From Flavipsychrobacter sp. (GTDB taxonomy: Bacteria > Bacteroidota > Bacteroidia > Chitinophagales > Chitinophagaceae), in assembly GCA_016786665.1 (NCBI GenBank), contig JAEUVZ010000012.1, positions 1-56,336 on the forward strand: 56,336 nucleotides of DNA, in the 5' to 3' direction. Position numbers and translations under genes: made by a program. Below are positions 33,675 to 42,062 of the stretch, one piece after another (position 1 is the stretch's first letter; each line of letters begins with the position of its first letter). The notes under the pieces are model-generated. The model was given only the letters and a program-made list of their open reading frames with translations. It ran no database searches and was not told the origin of the DNA.

Positions 33675-34781
33675 ATGAAAACCTTTAACTCAATCAGTGT
33701 AACGTCACTAGTACTGCTGTTACATTTTTGTCCTTTGGTTGGTACAGCGCAATATGCGGCGGTAGACAGCCAAAGTGCCGCTGACCTTGTCCAATATATG
33801 ACCGGGCTAAACGTAACCGTGAGCAATGCAACACTCACATGTGCTCCACGAGAAAGTGGAATATTCAATTATGGCGGAACCATTTTGCCCATGTCTGACG
33901 GGGTTGTGTTAGCCACCTGCCTCGTGGAAGACATCGGCCTGCCGGCTGCTGTTTTTGCCAGTATGGGGTCAGGCGCAACTCCTGGAGACAGCACTCTTGA
34001 TAACGCACTTGGCAATGGGGCTGTCACCAAAGATGCCTGTATTGTAGAATGTGATGTGGTAGCCGATTACGATACCCTCTACCTCAACTATTCGTTTGCA
34101 TCTGAAGAATACCCGGAATATGCCTGCACCCAATACAATGATGCTTTTGGATTTTTTATTACGGGGCCTGGCTACCCTACCTACACTAACTTCGCGTTGG
34201 TTCCCGGAACCAATATCCCGTCTGCCATTAATAGTATTAATAGTGCCATAAATCCAGGCCCATACTGCATCAATATGGGCACCGGCTCACCTTTCCCGCA
34301 ATATTACATTGACAATCAAGGCATGAACGGACAAGATATTGTGTTTGATGGCATGACAGACAAAATTGAGGCGTTCATAGTAGTTACAACCAACGTCTCT
34401 TATCATTTGAAGTTCGTTGTGGCCAATGTGACTGATCACGGATGGCAGTCGGGCGTCTTTATCGAAGGCGGTAGCCTCGCTTCCCGAAATGCCAGCACGA
34501 CTAGTGTGCATAATGTAGCTGGCAATCTGCCAACTCTCGCCGTCTACCCAAATCCATCAACTAATCATGTATCATTGGCAATACCAGCCGCTATTGCAGG
34601 CATGACCGCGCAAATTGTGGTAACTGATGTTATTGGCAAGAGTGTCTTTACTTATTCAGGGGCAGTGGAGCATATTAATGAGTCTTTACAAACATATTCA
34701 TCACAATTCGCACCAGGCATCTATCACCTCAACCTTGCTTGCGAAAACTACCACCAGGTAATTAAATTCCAGATAAACTGA
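33675..34781 (+). CDS. Choice-of-anchor L domain protein with T9SS type A sorting domain
   Basis: A 368-residue secreted protein. A signal segment (SVTSLVLLLHFCPLVGTAQ) is followed by the choice-of-anchor L domain, with the diagnostic stretch LYLNYSFASEEYPEY and NDAFGFFITGPGYPT. After about residue 285 comes the sorting domain: LAVYPNPSTNHVSLAIPAA, VTDVIGKSVFTYSG and APGIYHLNLACENY. It should be exported to the surface by the type IX system. Base use looks somewhat more AT-rich than in mqnC by eye. A terminator follows. Ligand or partner is unknown. Confidence 0.88.
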   Translation: MKTFNSISVTSLVLLLHFCPLVGTAQYAAVDSQSAADLVQYMTGLNVTVSNATLTCAPRESGIFNYGGTILPMSDGVVLATCLVEDIGLPAAVFASMGSGATPGDSTLDNALGNGAVTKDACIVECDVVADYDTLYLNYSFASEEYPEYACTQYNDAFGFFITGPGYPTYTNFALVPGTNIPSAINSINSAINPGPYCINMGTGSPFPQYYIDNQGMNGQDIVFDGMTDKIEAFIVVTTNVSYHLKFVVANVTDHGWQSGVFIEGGSLASRNASTTSVHNVAGNLPTLAVYPNPSTNHVSLAIPAAIAGMTAQIVVTDVIGKSVFTYSGAVEHINESLQTYSSQFAPGIYHLNLACENYHQVIKFQIN

Positions 34782-34798
34782 TTTAAACCGATCCTTTT

Positions 34799-34829
34799 AA
34801 AATGTCCCGCATCATGTGCGGGACATTTT
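34799..34829 (+). terminator. Intrinsic terminator after the choice-of-anchor gene
   Basis: A perfect 13-bp stem (34799-34811 with 34817-34829), loop tcatg, with T residues at the end of the right arm. The next gene begins only 13 bases further on. Confidence 0.85.
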
Positions 34830-34842
34830 CTATTTTGGGGCA

Positions 34843-35613
34843 ATGCTGACATTGGTGGCGCTGTGCTTTTTTGCCTTCCTGGCAGGGTTTGTAGATGCGA
34901 TGGTGGGTGGCGGCGGGCTGATACAGCTTCCCGCACTATTCATCCTGCAGCCCCAACTTGCGCTTACCCAAACACTGGCCACCAACAAAATGGCCAACTT
35001 TATGGGCACACTTGTGGCGGCGGCGCGCTACCTGAACCGGACGAAACCCAACTGGGGCCTACTTGCCCCGGCCTTGCCTGCTGCATTCTCCGGGTCATTG
35101 TGTGGCGCCCTGCTGGTACACTGGATAAACGACAAAAGTGTATTTCTGCCCATCATTATCTGCGCGCTGGCCGCGGTACTTCTGTACACAGTGTACCAGC
35201 GTGAACTGGGCCTGCACCCTAAAGACAAACCACTTAGCAAAGCGAAAGGGTACGTATATGGTGTAAGTATAGGCCTGGCAATAGGTTTGTACGACGGAGT
35301 CATAGGGCCGGGCACCGGCAGCTTCCTGATATTTGCATTCATAGTGGTGTATGGCAACGACTTTCTGCATGCCTCTGCCCACGCCAAAATCGTTAACTGT
35401 GTTACCAATATTGCCGCACTGGCACTCTTCATCTGTAAAGGAGCAGTGGTATGGAGTACCGCACTGCCTATGGCCGCCGCCAATATGCTGGGCAGCTACG
35501 CAGGGGCTCATATTGCCCTGCAAAAAGGCAGCAAACTGGTGCGTGTGTTCTTTATAGTGGTGGTGACAGCTCTTATTGTGAAACTGGTTTTGGATCTCCC
35601 AGGTCTTTCTTAA
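34843..35613 (+). CDS. TauE/SafE family (TSUP) permease
   Basis: A 256-residue integral membrane protein with about eight transmembrane helices. Family marks are LAGFVDAMVGGGGLIQLPAL in the first helices and GLYDGVIGPGTGSFLIFAF in the second half, the paired glycine-rich repeats of TSUP carriers. Such proteins export or import sulfite, sulfonates or organic acids; the substrate here is unknown. ATG at 34843 is chosen, since the upstream GTG frame lies inside the terminator hairpin. Only 13 bases separate the two, and a near-consensus TATTTTGG box at 34831 suggests a leaderless transcript. The 3' end overlaps the convergent glycosyltransferase gene by 41 bases. Confidence 0.88.
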   Translation: MLTLVALCFFAFLAGFVDAMVGGGGLIQLPALFILQPQLALTQTLATNKMANFMGTLVAAARYLNRTKPNWGLLAPALPAAFSGSLCGALLVHWINDKSVFLPIIICALAAVLLYTVYQRELGLHPKDKPLSKAKGYVYGVSIGLAIGLYDGVIGPGTGSFLIFAFIVVYGNDFLHASAHAKIVNCVTNIAALALFICKGAVVWSTALPMAAANMLGSYAGAHIALQKGSKLVRVFFIVVVTALIVKLVLDLPGLS

Positions 35614-37384
35614 GATACACATCCCAATAAGCGGAGTCAACTTTCAATAATATATAGTTATCCCGCTCAAAATTGAGTTTTTTGCCATTCCTCCATAACA
35701 CTATGATATCCTGTTGCGGAGTGTCTCCTTCCTGTAACCACTGCAACTGTGTTTCGAAAGACCCGGTATGGCGAATTGATTCAAATAAAATATCTTCTGC
35801 CAGGTAGAAGTTGATGTCTTCATCTATAAAACCAACTGTACTTATTTTGCCCAGCTTATCTTTAATCTGCTTTGCATATTCCTGTACGTAATAGTCATTT
35901 GCATACATTTGCTTTCTTACACCTACCAGGTAATAAGCATAAATAATGCAGCCCATCGCAAAAGGAATAACGACAAATAAATAAGGTATTTTCTTTACCC
36001 TCTTACTCAGCAAAGAGCCGATATCGTTAACGAAAATTCCGAAGCCTGCGATAAGAGGAATAATGAGGAATGACCAATTACGCTCAAAGGGAATCGTTTT
36101 CTGCACGTAAATGAACGCTAATGGCGAAATAAGCAACAATACAAAAAGCGACATAACCAACCGATCGCCACTCTTCTTCACAGCAAAGGTCCTCAGCAGC
36201 AGAACGAAGGCAAAAATGAGGAAACCAATAAACGGTATCTTATCCGTACCTATCAGCCAGTTCCAGGTGTTTACGAAATGCTCACGTGCATGCTCATTTA
36301 TATAAGCGATATCCCGCTTTATAACGCCGTTATTGGCCACCAGCACATCCGGCCCATTGAAGATCATAATCGGTAAATACAGAAATATTACCAGCGCTAC
36401 TACATCTACCTGCGATTCTATATAGCGGAACACTTCTTTCCGGTAGTTCAGCAGGTAATACAAAAACAGCATGAACGCAGCCGGTAACCAGCAATACAGG
36501 AATGAGGGTATAGTATAAAAACCTGCTATAGACGCTACGCAAAACAATGCCAGGTATTTTCTTCTTGCTCCACCGGTGCATATCTGAGCAAGACCATACA
36601 AAGAGAGTATCGAAAAAAAGATGAGCATGCTATATCCTCGCCCCATACTGTTGTAACAAACACAAGGAAATGAGCAACCCAATAGCATGGCCATCAATAC
36701 CGCCGTAAGAGGGGAAAACAACCTGGCACCTAGCTTAAAAAAATACCAGGTAGAGAGCAGTCCAAATAGAACACAAGGTAACCTGAGAACAAGTACAGGA
36801 TCAAGCGGGAGTATATTAAAAATACAACCAAACACATTGAACAAGACGTGATTATTTGGTGCGGGATAGTGACCTATAGTAGCAGGCAATCCTCTACCTG
36901 AGAAATGCGCGTAGCTCCACGCTTCATCATAAAAATAGGGAATGGAAAAAGTGAGATATATTGATAACGCAAGCTGAGCCACAAGAAATACGACGATGGA
37001 AGCTCTCAATACCAACGGCAGACTGTGCAACAAACTCCGATTCCCTCTTATGCTATCAGAAAACGGCTGCAACCATTCATTCTCGCCGGGAAACAAAAGA
37101 AACCTGCTCCTTTTTTTGTAATAGCGCCACGCCCTTACTGTGATAAGCAAACACAGGGCCACATCCAGCACCCGGGCAATGTGATAACCAGCACGATATA
37201 TTTTTATCCTGAGACCGGTAGCAAGGGGAGAATAACCAAGATCTGACAGAAATGACAAATAGCGCTTAAAAAAAGGTATTGGCGAATACGAAAATAAAAC
37301 AACCGTAACATACAGTACGGCGAAACAAAACAATAGCCAGCAGGTCGTTTTTAGTTTTTGGGATGGTATTGCTGAAGGTTGCAT
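35573..37384 (-). CDS. GT-C glycosyltransferase (GT39-like membrane protein)
   Basis: A 603-residue polytopic membrane protein with about 12 hydrophobic segments and a soluble C-terminal domain after about residue 490. The acidic GT-C motif is PYFYDEAWSYAHF, with Asp153-Glu154, followed by HYPAPNNHVLFNVFG; these resemble PMT/ArnT-type lipid-linked sugar transferases. The DE motif comes later than usual because an extra membrane block of about 140 residues precedes it. It would transfer sugar from a polyprenyl phosphate donor outside the membrane. It lies 10 bases after the aminotransferase and two genes after a GDP-mannose synthase, so mannose is a plausible sugar (inference). It overlaps the TauE gene tail to tail. 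Confidence 0.75.
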   Translation of the reverse strand: MQPSAIPSQKLKTTCWLLFCFAVLYVTVVLFSYSPIPFFKRYLSFLSDLGYSPLATGLRIKIYRAGYHIARVLDVALCLLITVRAWRYYKKRSRFLLFPGENEWLQPFSDSIRGNRSLLHSLPLVLRASIVVFLVAQLALSIYLTFSIPYFYDEAWSYAHFSGRGLPATIGHYPAPNNHVLFNVFGCIFNILPLDPVLVLRLPCVLFGLLSTWYFFKLGARLFSPLTAVLMAMLLGCSFPCVCYNSMGRGYSMLIFFSILSLYGLAQICTGGARRKYLALFCVASIAGFYTIPSFLYCWLPAAFMLFLYYLLNYRKEVFRYIESQVDVVALVIFLYLPIMIFNGPDVLVANNGVIKRDIAYINEHAREHFVNTWNWLIGTDKIPFIGFLIFAFVLLLRTFAVKKSGDRLVMSLFVLLLISPLAFIYVQKTIPFERNWSFLIIPLIAGFGIFVNDIGSLLSKRVKKIPYLFVVIPFAMGCIIYAYYLVGVRKQMYANDYYVQEYAKQIKDKLGKISTVGFIDEDINFYLAEDILFESIRHTGSFETQLQWLQEGDTPQQDIIVLWRNGKKLNFERDNYILLKVDSAYWDVYLKKDLGDPKPVSQ

Positions 37385-37394
37385 AATGGCGTTC

Positions 37395-38549
37395 TTAAGG
37401 GGATACCATCAATGATGACATTCGCTCTACGGCCTGCGCTATGGTTTCTTCTTTCTTTGCAAAGCAAAAACGAATAAGCCTATCGTCTTTGCCGCTGGTG
37501 TAAAATGCACTTACCGGTATAGTAGCTACTCCATACTCTTTGGTAAGCCAACGGGCAAATTCTTTGTCGGGCATATCACTTATCTGCTCGTATCCAGCTA
37601 CCTGGAAATAGCTACCAGAGGCTGGCTTGTGAAAGGTAAATGGCGTCTGCTTCATTAGTTCCAGGAAGCGGTCGCGCTTCTCTTGCAGCATGATGTTTAC
37701 CGGGGGCACGTCCTCCAGCTTCAGGTATTGCGCCAGCGCATATTGTGCTGGAGTATTAACGGAAAAAGCCAGGAACTGGTGTATGCGCCGGAAAACGCCG
37801 GTGAGTGCCGGCGGCGCTATGCAGTAGCCTATCTTCCAGCCTGTATTGTGGTATACCTTACCGAACGAGAACAAAGCGAACGCCTTTTCCCGCAACTCCG
37901 GATGCCCCAGTACTGAATAGTGCTTCAGTCCATCGTAGCTCAGTTGCTCATACACTTCGTCGGACAAAACAAAAATATCCTTTCCGCGTATCAAATCCGC
38001 TAACTGGCCCCAGTCACTTTTGCCCCACACGGCACCGGTGGGATTATGTGGCGTATTTACAATAATTGCTTTTGTCTTACCGGTAATGGCCGCCTTTACG
38101 CGGTCCCAATCCACACTAAAGTCGGGTGCGGAAAGCGGCACGGTAATGGCGCGAGCGCCGTTCATTTCTATATTGGGCAGGTAGCTATCATACGCAGGCT
38201 CCAGTATAATGGCTTCATCGCCCGGATGAAGTATAGCGGTAAACGCGGCGTAAATAGCATAGGTAGCTCCCGGGGTGATGGTAATTTCTGTTTCCGGGTC
38301 TATCTCCAGGCCATAACGCCTCCGGAAATTTTCCGCTATTTCGTTGCGCAGAATAGGCAGCCCCGGCATTGGCGCGTACTGGTTGAACCCCACATTGGTG
38401 GCTACATGCAGCAGTGTACCCAGCCGGTCGTCTACCGGGAAATCGGGGAATCCCTGGGAGAGGTTAATGGCATTGTGCTCGGCAGCCAGGGCGCTCATTA
38501 CCGTAAAAATGGTAGTGCCGGCAGCGGAATGCTTCTGGGGGAAGTTCAT
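37395..38549 (-). CDS. Methionine/kynurenine-type PLP aminotransferase
   Basis: A 384-residue fold-type I aminotransferase. ATG at 38549 (MNFPQKHSAAG) is two bases after the upstream stop, so translation is coupled; a longer frame start at 38630 lies inside the previous gene. Visible are INLSQGFPDFPVDD near 28-41, NTPHNPTGAVW, SDEVYEQLSYDG and the lysine motif SFGKVYHNTGWKIGY with Lys231. The group resembles YbdL and kynurenine/methionine aminotransferases, which prefer methionine and aromatic amino acids. Its place between a sugar-nucleotide gene and a glycosyltransferase does not suggest a shared pathway. Confidence 0.87.
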   Translation of the reverse strand: MNFPQKHSAAGTTIFTVMSALAAEHNAINLSQGFPDFPVDDRLGTLLHVATNVGFNQYAPMPGLPILRNEIAENFRRRYGLEIDPETEITITPGATYAIYAAFTAILHPGDEAIILEPAYDSYLPNIEMNGARAITVPLSAPDFSVDWDRVKAAITGKTKAIIVNTPHNPTGAVWGKSDWGQLADLIRGKDIFVLSDEVYEQLSYDGLKHYSVLGHPELREKAFALFSFGKVYHNTGWKIGYCIAPPALTGVFRRIHQFLAFSVNTPAQYALAQYLKLEDVPPVNIMLQEKRDRFLELMKQTPFTFHKPASGSYFQVAGYEQISDMPDKEFARWLTKEYGVATIPVSAFYTSGKDDRLIRFCFAKKEETIAQAVERMSSLMVSP

Positions 38550-38551
38550 GG

Positions 38552-39637
38552 TTACAGGTATTTTTCGCCTTTGTTTCGTTTTACTTCCGCTACATATTCC
38601 TTTATCTGCTGTTCCCGGTTGCGCTCGCACACCAGCAGCACATCGGGCGTGTCTATTACTATAAAATTTTCCAGCCCCTGCACTACCAGCAGCTTATCGT
38701 TGGGTGCCTTTATCATACATTCGGAAGCATCTATCACCATTACGTTGTCGCCATACACGGCGTTGCCCAGGTAATCTTTATCTGAATTTTCGTAAGCCGA
38801 CTCCCATGTACCGAGATCGCACCAGCCAAAGTAAGACGGAATGGTATAGACATTTTTGGCCTTTTCCATGATACCGTAGTCAATAGAGATATTGGTACAC
38901 TGAGAATACAGGTCGTTGATAACGGCGTGCTCCCTGGGGGTGTTGTATACCTCTTTTGCTTGCAGAAACACCTCATTCATTTCGGGCAGGTATTTTTCCA
39001 GGGCCTCCATTATCGTCTTTACATTCCAGATGAAGATGCCGGAGTTCCACAGGAAGTCCCCGCTCTTCAGAAAAGTACGGGCCAACTCCAGGGAAGGCTT
39101 CTCGGTAAAGGTCTTCACACGGTATACCTTGTCCAGCTCCTCCTCTACATCATACTGAATGTATCCGTAACCAGTATCGGGGCGGGTAGGTTTTATGCCC
39201 ATGGTCAGCAATGCATTGTGGTGGGCCACAAAATCGAGAGCATCGAAGGTGGTTCGCTCAAAAGCGCGCTCGTCCATAATCAGGTGGTCAGCGGGCGACA
39301 TGATGATATTGGCATTGGGGTTCAGAGCCATCATTTTGTGCGCGAAGTAGGCCGCACAGGGGGCGGTATTCTTCCGCGATGGCTCACTGATGATATTCTC
39401 ATCGCTTATTTCCGGTATCTGTTCTTTGAGCGTAGAGATATAACTCTGGTTGGTGATGAAGTAGATATTCTCTTTGGGGCAGATGTGCTTGAAACGGTTA
39501 TAAGTCCACTGTATCAGTGAACGGCCGGTGCCCAGCAGGTCGAGAAATTGCTTAGGGTGCCCCGTACGGCTTACAGGCCAAAACCTGCTGCCGATACCGC
39601 CCGCCATAATGGCGACGTAGTTATTTTGAATGCTCAT
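38552..39637 (-). CDS. manC: Mannose-1-phosphate guanylyltransferase
   Basis: A 361-residue nucleotidyltransferase making GDP-mannose. ATG at 39637 (MSIQNNYVAIMAGGIGSRFWP) is chosen over an upstream frame start. The signature loop is MAGGIGSRFWPVSRTGHPKQF, then EPSRKNTAP and IIMSPADHLI (the metal-binding Asp), and FTEKPSLELARTFL with the sugar-binding Lys. It lacks the fused C-terminal phosphomannose isomerase domain of long ManC proteins, which is usual in Bacteroidota. It is first in a three-gene unit with the aminotransferase and the GT-C transferase, and likely feeds glycoconjugate synthesis. Confidence 0.92.
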   Translation of the reverse strand: MSIQNNYVAIMAGGIGSRFWPVSRTGHPKQFLDLLGTGRSLIQWTYNRFKHICPKENIYFITNQSYISTLKEQIPEISDENIISEPSRKNTAPCAAYFAHKMMALNPNANIIMSPADHLIMDERAFERTTFDALDFVAHHNALLTMGIKPTRPDTGYGYIQYDVEEELDKVYRVKTFTEKPSLELARTFLKSGDFLWNSGIFIWNVKTIMEALEKYLPEMNEVFLQAKEVYNTPREHAVINDLYSQCTNISIDYGIMEKAKNVYTIPSYFGWCDLGTWESAYENSDKDYLGNAVYGDNVMVIDASECMIKAPNDKLLVVQGLENFIVIDTPDVLLVCERNREQQIKEYVAEVKRNKGEKYL

Positions 39638-39699
39638 TTTCGTTTGTGCGTCAATACTGTTTAAAAGTAGGTATAATTCAGAAAATATGCGCAAAATGA

Positions 39700-39733
39700 A
39701 GCGGTCCTCCCCGCCTGAGCCGGGAGGACCGCT
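39700..39733 (-). terminator. Intrinsic terminator after the Nfu gene
   Basis: A 12-bp stem (39700-39711 with 39722-39733) and 10-base loop, 26 bases past the Nfu gene stop. T content after it is modest (TTCATTTTG). Confidence 0.65.
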
Positions 39734-39758
39734 GTTATTTATCGTTAAAATGCATGAA

Positions 39759-40349
39759 TTATTCCGCTTCCGCCACTACTTCCTGCACTTCAGGAATCAT
39801 GCGCTTCATCATGCCTTCTATGCCGGCTTTCAGGGTTATCATAGAGGAAGGACAACCAGAGCAGGAGCCTTGCATCATCAGCTTTACGGTACCATTTTCG
39901 TATCCTTTAAAGCTAATAGCGCCGCCATCCATTTCAACAGCAGGCTTCACATAGTTCTCCAGCAGTTCTTTTATGCGCTTTACCACGTCGTCATCGTCCG
40001 CGTGTATTATGTTCGTGTCTGCCTTAGGTTTTACCAGGTCTTCGTTCACCACGGCTTTACCCTCTTCCAGGTATTGCTTCAGGAACTCCCTGATAGAGGG
40101 TATCACCTCATCCCACTGGGTTTCCGGGGTTTTGGTGAGGGTCACGAAATTGCTGGCTATGAATACCGCCCGGATGAACGGGAATGCGAACAACTCTTTG
40201 GCTAGTGGCGACGGTTCGGCACTGGCTTCGTCAGGGAAATCAATGCTTTTGCCGGGGTACAACAGTTTGTTGGCTACAAACTTCATGGTTTCCGGGTTAG
40301 GCGTCATTTCGGTATATATACTCACTATGGTATTTCCTGTCTTCAGCAT
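39759..40349 (-). CDS. Nfu-type iron-sulfur cluster scaffold
   Basis: A 196-residue protein in two domains. Residues 10-90 match the Nfu N-terminal domain (YTEMTPNPETMKFVANKLL). Residues 120-190 form the NifU-like C-terminal domain with GSCSGCPSSMITLKAGIE, in which Cys163 and Cys166 hold the 4Fe-4S cluster shared at the dimer interface. It carries clusters to client enzymes, of which MqnC in this window is one type. The gene stands alone with a clear promoter and terminator. Confidence 0.93.
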   Translation of the reverse strand: MLKTGNTIVSIYTEMTPNPETMKFVANKLLYPGKSIDFPDEASAEPSPLAKELFAFPFIRAVFIASNFVTLTKTPETQWDEVIPSIREFLKQYLEEGKAVVNEDLVKPKADTNIIHADDDDVVKRIKELLENYVKPAVEMDGGAISFKGYENGTVKLMMQGSCSGCPSSMITLKAGIEGMMKRMIPEVQEVVAEAE

Positions 40350-40365
40350 ATCGCTTCAATTTTTA

Positions 40366-40396
40366 CAAAAGTACTTAAATCTGCAACCATCGCCAA
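40366..40396 (-). promoter_or_regulatory. Promoter for the Nfu gene
   Basis: A perfect -7 box TACTTTTG (complement of 40366-40373) with TTG 20 bases upstream (complement of 40394-40396), the same spacing as at the ribosomal operon. Confidence 0.7.
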
Positions 40397-40497
40397 TCAA
40401 TATGGACAATATCGGTATATAAAATTGTATATCAACCATATAGGACGGCGCGGGCCTGGCGGCTTCATTTTTGTATCTCTATGGGAAACGGCCCGCT

Positions 40498-40707
40498 ATG
40501 AAACAGGTATTGCTTATACTATTTTTTATTGCCTTTGGATGGTTTGTCTTTACCTCCGGAGCACAATCGACCAAAGCTAAAAAAGACACCACGGCACAAA
40601 AGAGTCCGTTGGCGACGCCAAAGGACACGGTGAAAACAGAAAAGCTACAAAACCGCAAGCGCGAGCATAAGAAAAATGTTACTAATGCGGCGGCGGATAA
40701 AAAATAA
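40498..40707 (+). CDS. Small exported basic protein, function unknown
   Basis: A 69-residue protein with a signal peptide (MKQVLLILFFIAFGWFVFTSGAQ) and a mature part of about 46 residues dominated by Lys, Thr, Ala and Asp (STKAKKDTTAQKSPL, then KREHKKNVTN). ATG at 40498 is used, as the upstream in-frame TTG is within the promoter area, where CATTTTTG at 40467-40474 nearly matches the -7 consensus. It opens a row of four small exported proteins. Low complexity prevents family assignment. Confidence 0.6.
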   Translation: MKQVLLILFFIAFGWFVFTSGAQSTKAKKDTTAQKSPLATPKDTVKTEKLQNRKREHKKNVTNAAADKK

Positions 40708-40725
40708 CCATTAAAATACTTTTTT

Positions 40726-41136
40726 ATGAGAACGCTACTAATCATGCTATTATCCGGAATACTGACCGGCATATGTACACCCGCAATGGCGCAGTCGTGG
40801 AACGATGCGCAAATTTTCTCCGACCCCGTAAACTATTATGCGAACAGGAACGGGACATATCAATTTCAGCACAACCCCAATAACAACATGGGTACCAGCC
40901 CCAACAATGCCAGCTACAAGAATGAGGCGGCCTTTTACAACAAAGACAACTACCTGCAAACGAACTTCCCTACGGCCAATGGGGTGCATTATACTCCCGG
41001 CAGCCTGGGAAATGTGCATAACATCAGCAACTTCAACAATAACCCATCGGGTACAGGTAATTATCAAAACGTGAACAATCCCTCGGGACCGGTGTACCTG
41101 GATGTTCGGAATGAAGGAATACCCGTACGACGGTAA
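40726..41136 (+). CDS. Small exported Asn-rich protein, function unknown
   Basis: A 136-residue protein with signal peptide MRTLLIMLLSGILTGICTPAMAQ. The mature 113 residues are rich in Asn, Tyr, Gly, Ser and Pro (QHNPNNNMGTSPNNASY, then NISNFNNNPSGTGNYQNVNN), suggesting a flexible surface or matrix protein. It ends YLDVRNEGIPVRR. It starts 18 bases after the previous gene; TACTTTTT just before the ATG resembles a -7 box but is too close to act for this start. Second of four small exported proteins. No relatives are recognised. Confidence 0.6.
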   Translation: MRTLLIMLLSGILTGICTPAMAQSWNDAQIFSDPVNYYANRNGTYQFQHNPNNNMGTSPNNASYKNEAAFYNKDNYLQTNFPTANGVHYTPGSLGNVHNISNFNNNPSGTGNYQNVNNPSGPVYLDVRNEGIPVRR

Positions 41137-41204
41137 TGAACGCTAACACTTACACGAAAACTATATGAGAACAGGCCCTCGGCCCATATAAAACCTGAAC
41201 AATT

Positions 41205-41582
41205 ATGAAAAAGATACTATTAATGGTGGTACTGTCGGGGATTTTTGTCCTCCCGGCCACCGCGCAAAGCAGCAAATATGCGGTAAACTATAAAATATGC
41301 AAGAGCGAGACAGGCTACCAGGTATGCGCTCCCACCCAGGAACCTGGATTAACACCGATGCCCGCAGAGCGTATGACCATCCGAAAAGCTACCTTGCTGC
41401 GCTCCCCAGGGGAAGAACTCCGGCCCTGCTATACGCTGGATAGAAAGGCTGACCTTGACCGGAAGATGAACTCCACCCAAGAAGCGCAACCAGCCAGCAA
41501 TGCCACCCAAAACAATAAAAGGAACCTGAACTATGGTAACAACGCCCAACTGGCGCCCTCTAACGGGGTCAACACCCGCTAA
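41205..41582 (+). CDS. Small exported protein with RNLNYGNN C-terminal tag (copy 1)
   Basis: A 125-residue protein with signal peptide MKKILLMVVLSGIFVLPATAQ. The body includes SSKYAVNYKICKSETGYQVC, with three cysteines overall, and a Gln/Asn-rich linker (NSTQEAQPASNATQNN). The last 21 residues are KRNLNYGNNAQLAP followed by SNGVNTR. The same tag closes the next gene downstream, with different synonymous codons, while the rest of the two proteins differs. This suggests a functional C-terminal motif, for example for sorting, processing or surface binding. The function is unknown. Confidence 0.65.
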   Translation: MKKILLMVVLSGIFVLPATAQSSKYAVNYKICKSETGYQVCAPTQEPGLTPMPAERMTIRKATLLRSPGEELRPCYTLDRKADLDRKMNSTQEAQPASNATQNNKRNLNYGNNAQLAPSNGVNTR

Positions 41583-41604
41583 ATTCATAAAAAAATATAA
41601 AATG

Positions 41605-41635
41605 TTATGGCCGGGCTTCGTAATTCCGGCCATAA
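41605..41635 (+). terminator. Probable terminator between the two tagged genes
   Basis: A 10-bp stem (41605-41614 with 41626-41635), 11-base loop, then CATTACTTTTA. It suggests the second tagged gene has its own transcript. Confidence 0.55.
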
Positions 41636-41695
41636 TCATTACTTTTATAGGTACTAACAATAACAAAACAGTTATCTGACAATAATTCATTAATT

Positions 41696-42049
41696 ATGAA
41701 AGGTATATTTTTCACTATAGCTGCACTATTTGCACTCTCCGCTACCGTATATGGCAAAGGCGAACCCAGCAAAGCTCCCGGTGCTCCTACAGGCTACCCC
41801 GACATGAAGCGTATTACGCCTATAAAGGTGAGCTTTGATGACGATGAAGCCCAGAAGAAATCACAGGATGAACCGCAACTGGTTTATTTCAATAGCCCAA
41901 AAGATGGCACAAGAATCATATACGATGCTAATGCTCAGAAGTATGCGGTGTACTATTTTGAAAAAATGGGCGACGAAGAAGCTCAAAACCGCAACCTGAA
42001 TTACGGTAACAACACCCGCCTGGCGCCTATCCATGGTTCTATCAGGTAA
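41696..42049 (+). CDS. Small exported protein with RNLNYGNN C-terminal tag (copy 2)
   Basis: A 117-residue protein with signal peptide MKGIFFTIAALFALSATVYG. The mature part is acidic/basic mixed: ITPIKVSFDDDEAQKKSQDE, then DGTRIIYDANAQKYAVYYFE. It ends NRNLNYGNNTRLAP followed by IHGSIR, nearly the same tag as the gene upstream. Both also contain KYAV(N/Y)Y, but at different distances from the tag, so some distant common origin is possible. A TACTTTTA box near 41640 is a near-consensus -7. A very strong hairpin ends the unit. Function unknown. Confidence 0.65.
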   Translation: MKGIFFTIAALFALSATVYGKGEPSKAPGAPTGYPDMKRITPIKVSFDDDEAQKKSQDEPQLVYFNSPKDGTRIIYDANAQKYAVYYFEKMGDEEAQNRNLNYGNNTRLAPIHGSIR

Positions 42050-42062
42050 CGATAATAAGGTT

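Noticed and set aside
34816-34842. GTG start nine codons upstream of the chosen TauE/SafE start
   Set aside because: It lies inside the terminator hairpin of the previous gene, and the family N-terminus begins at the later ATG.
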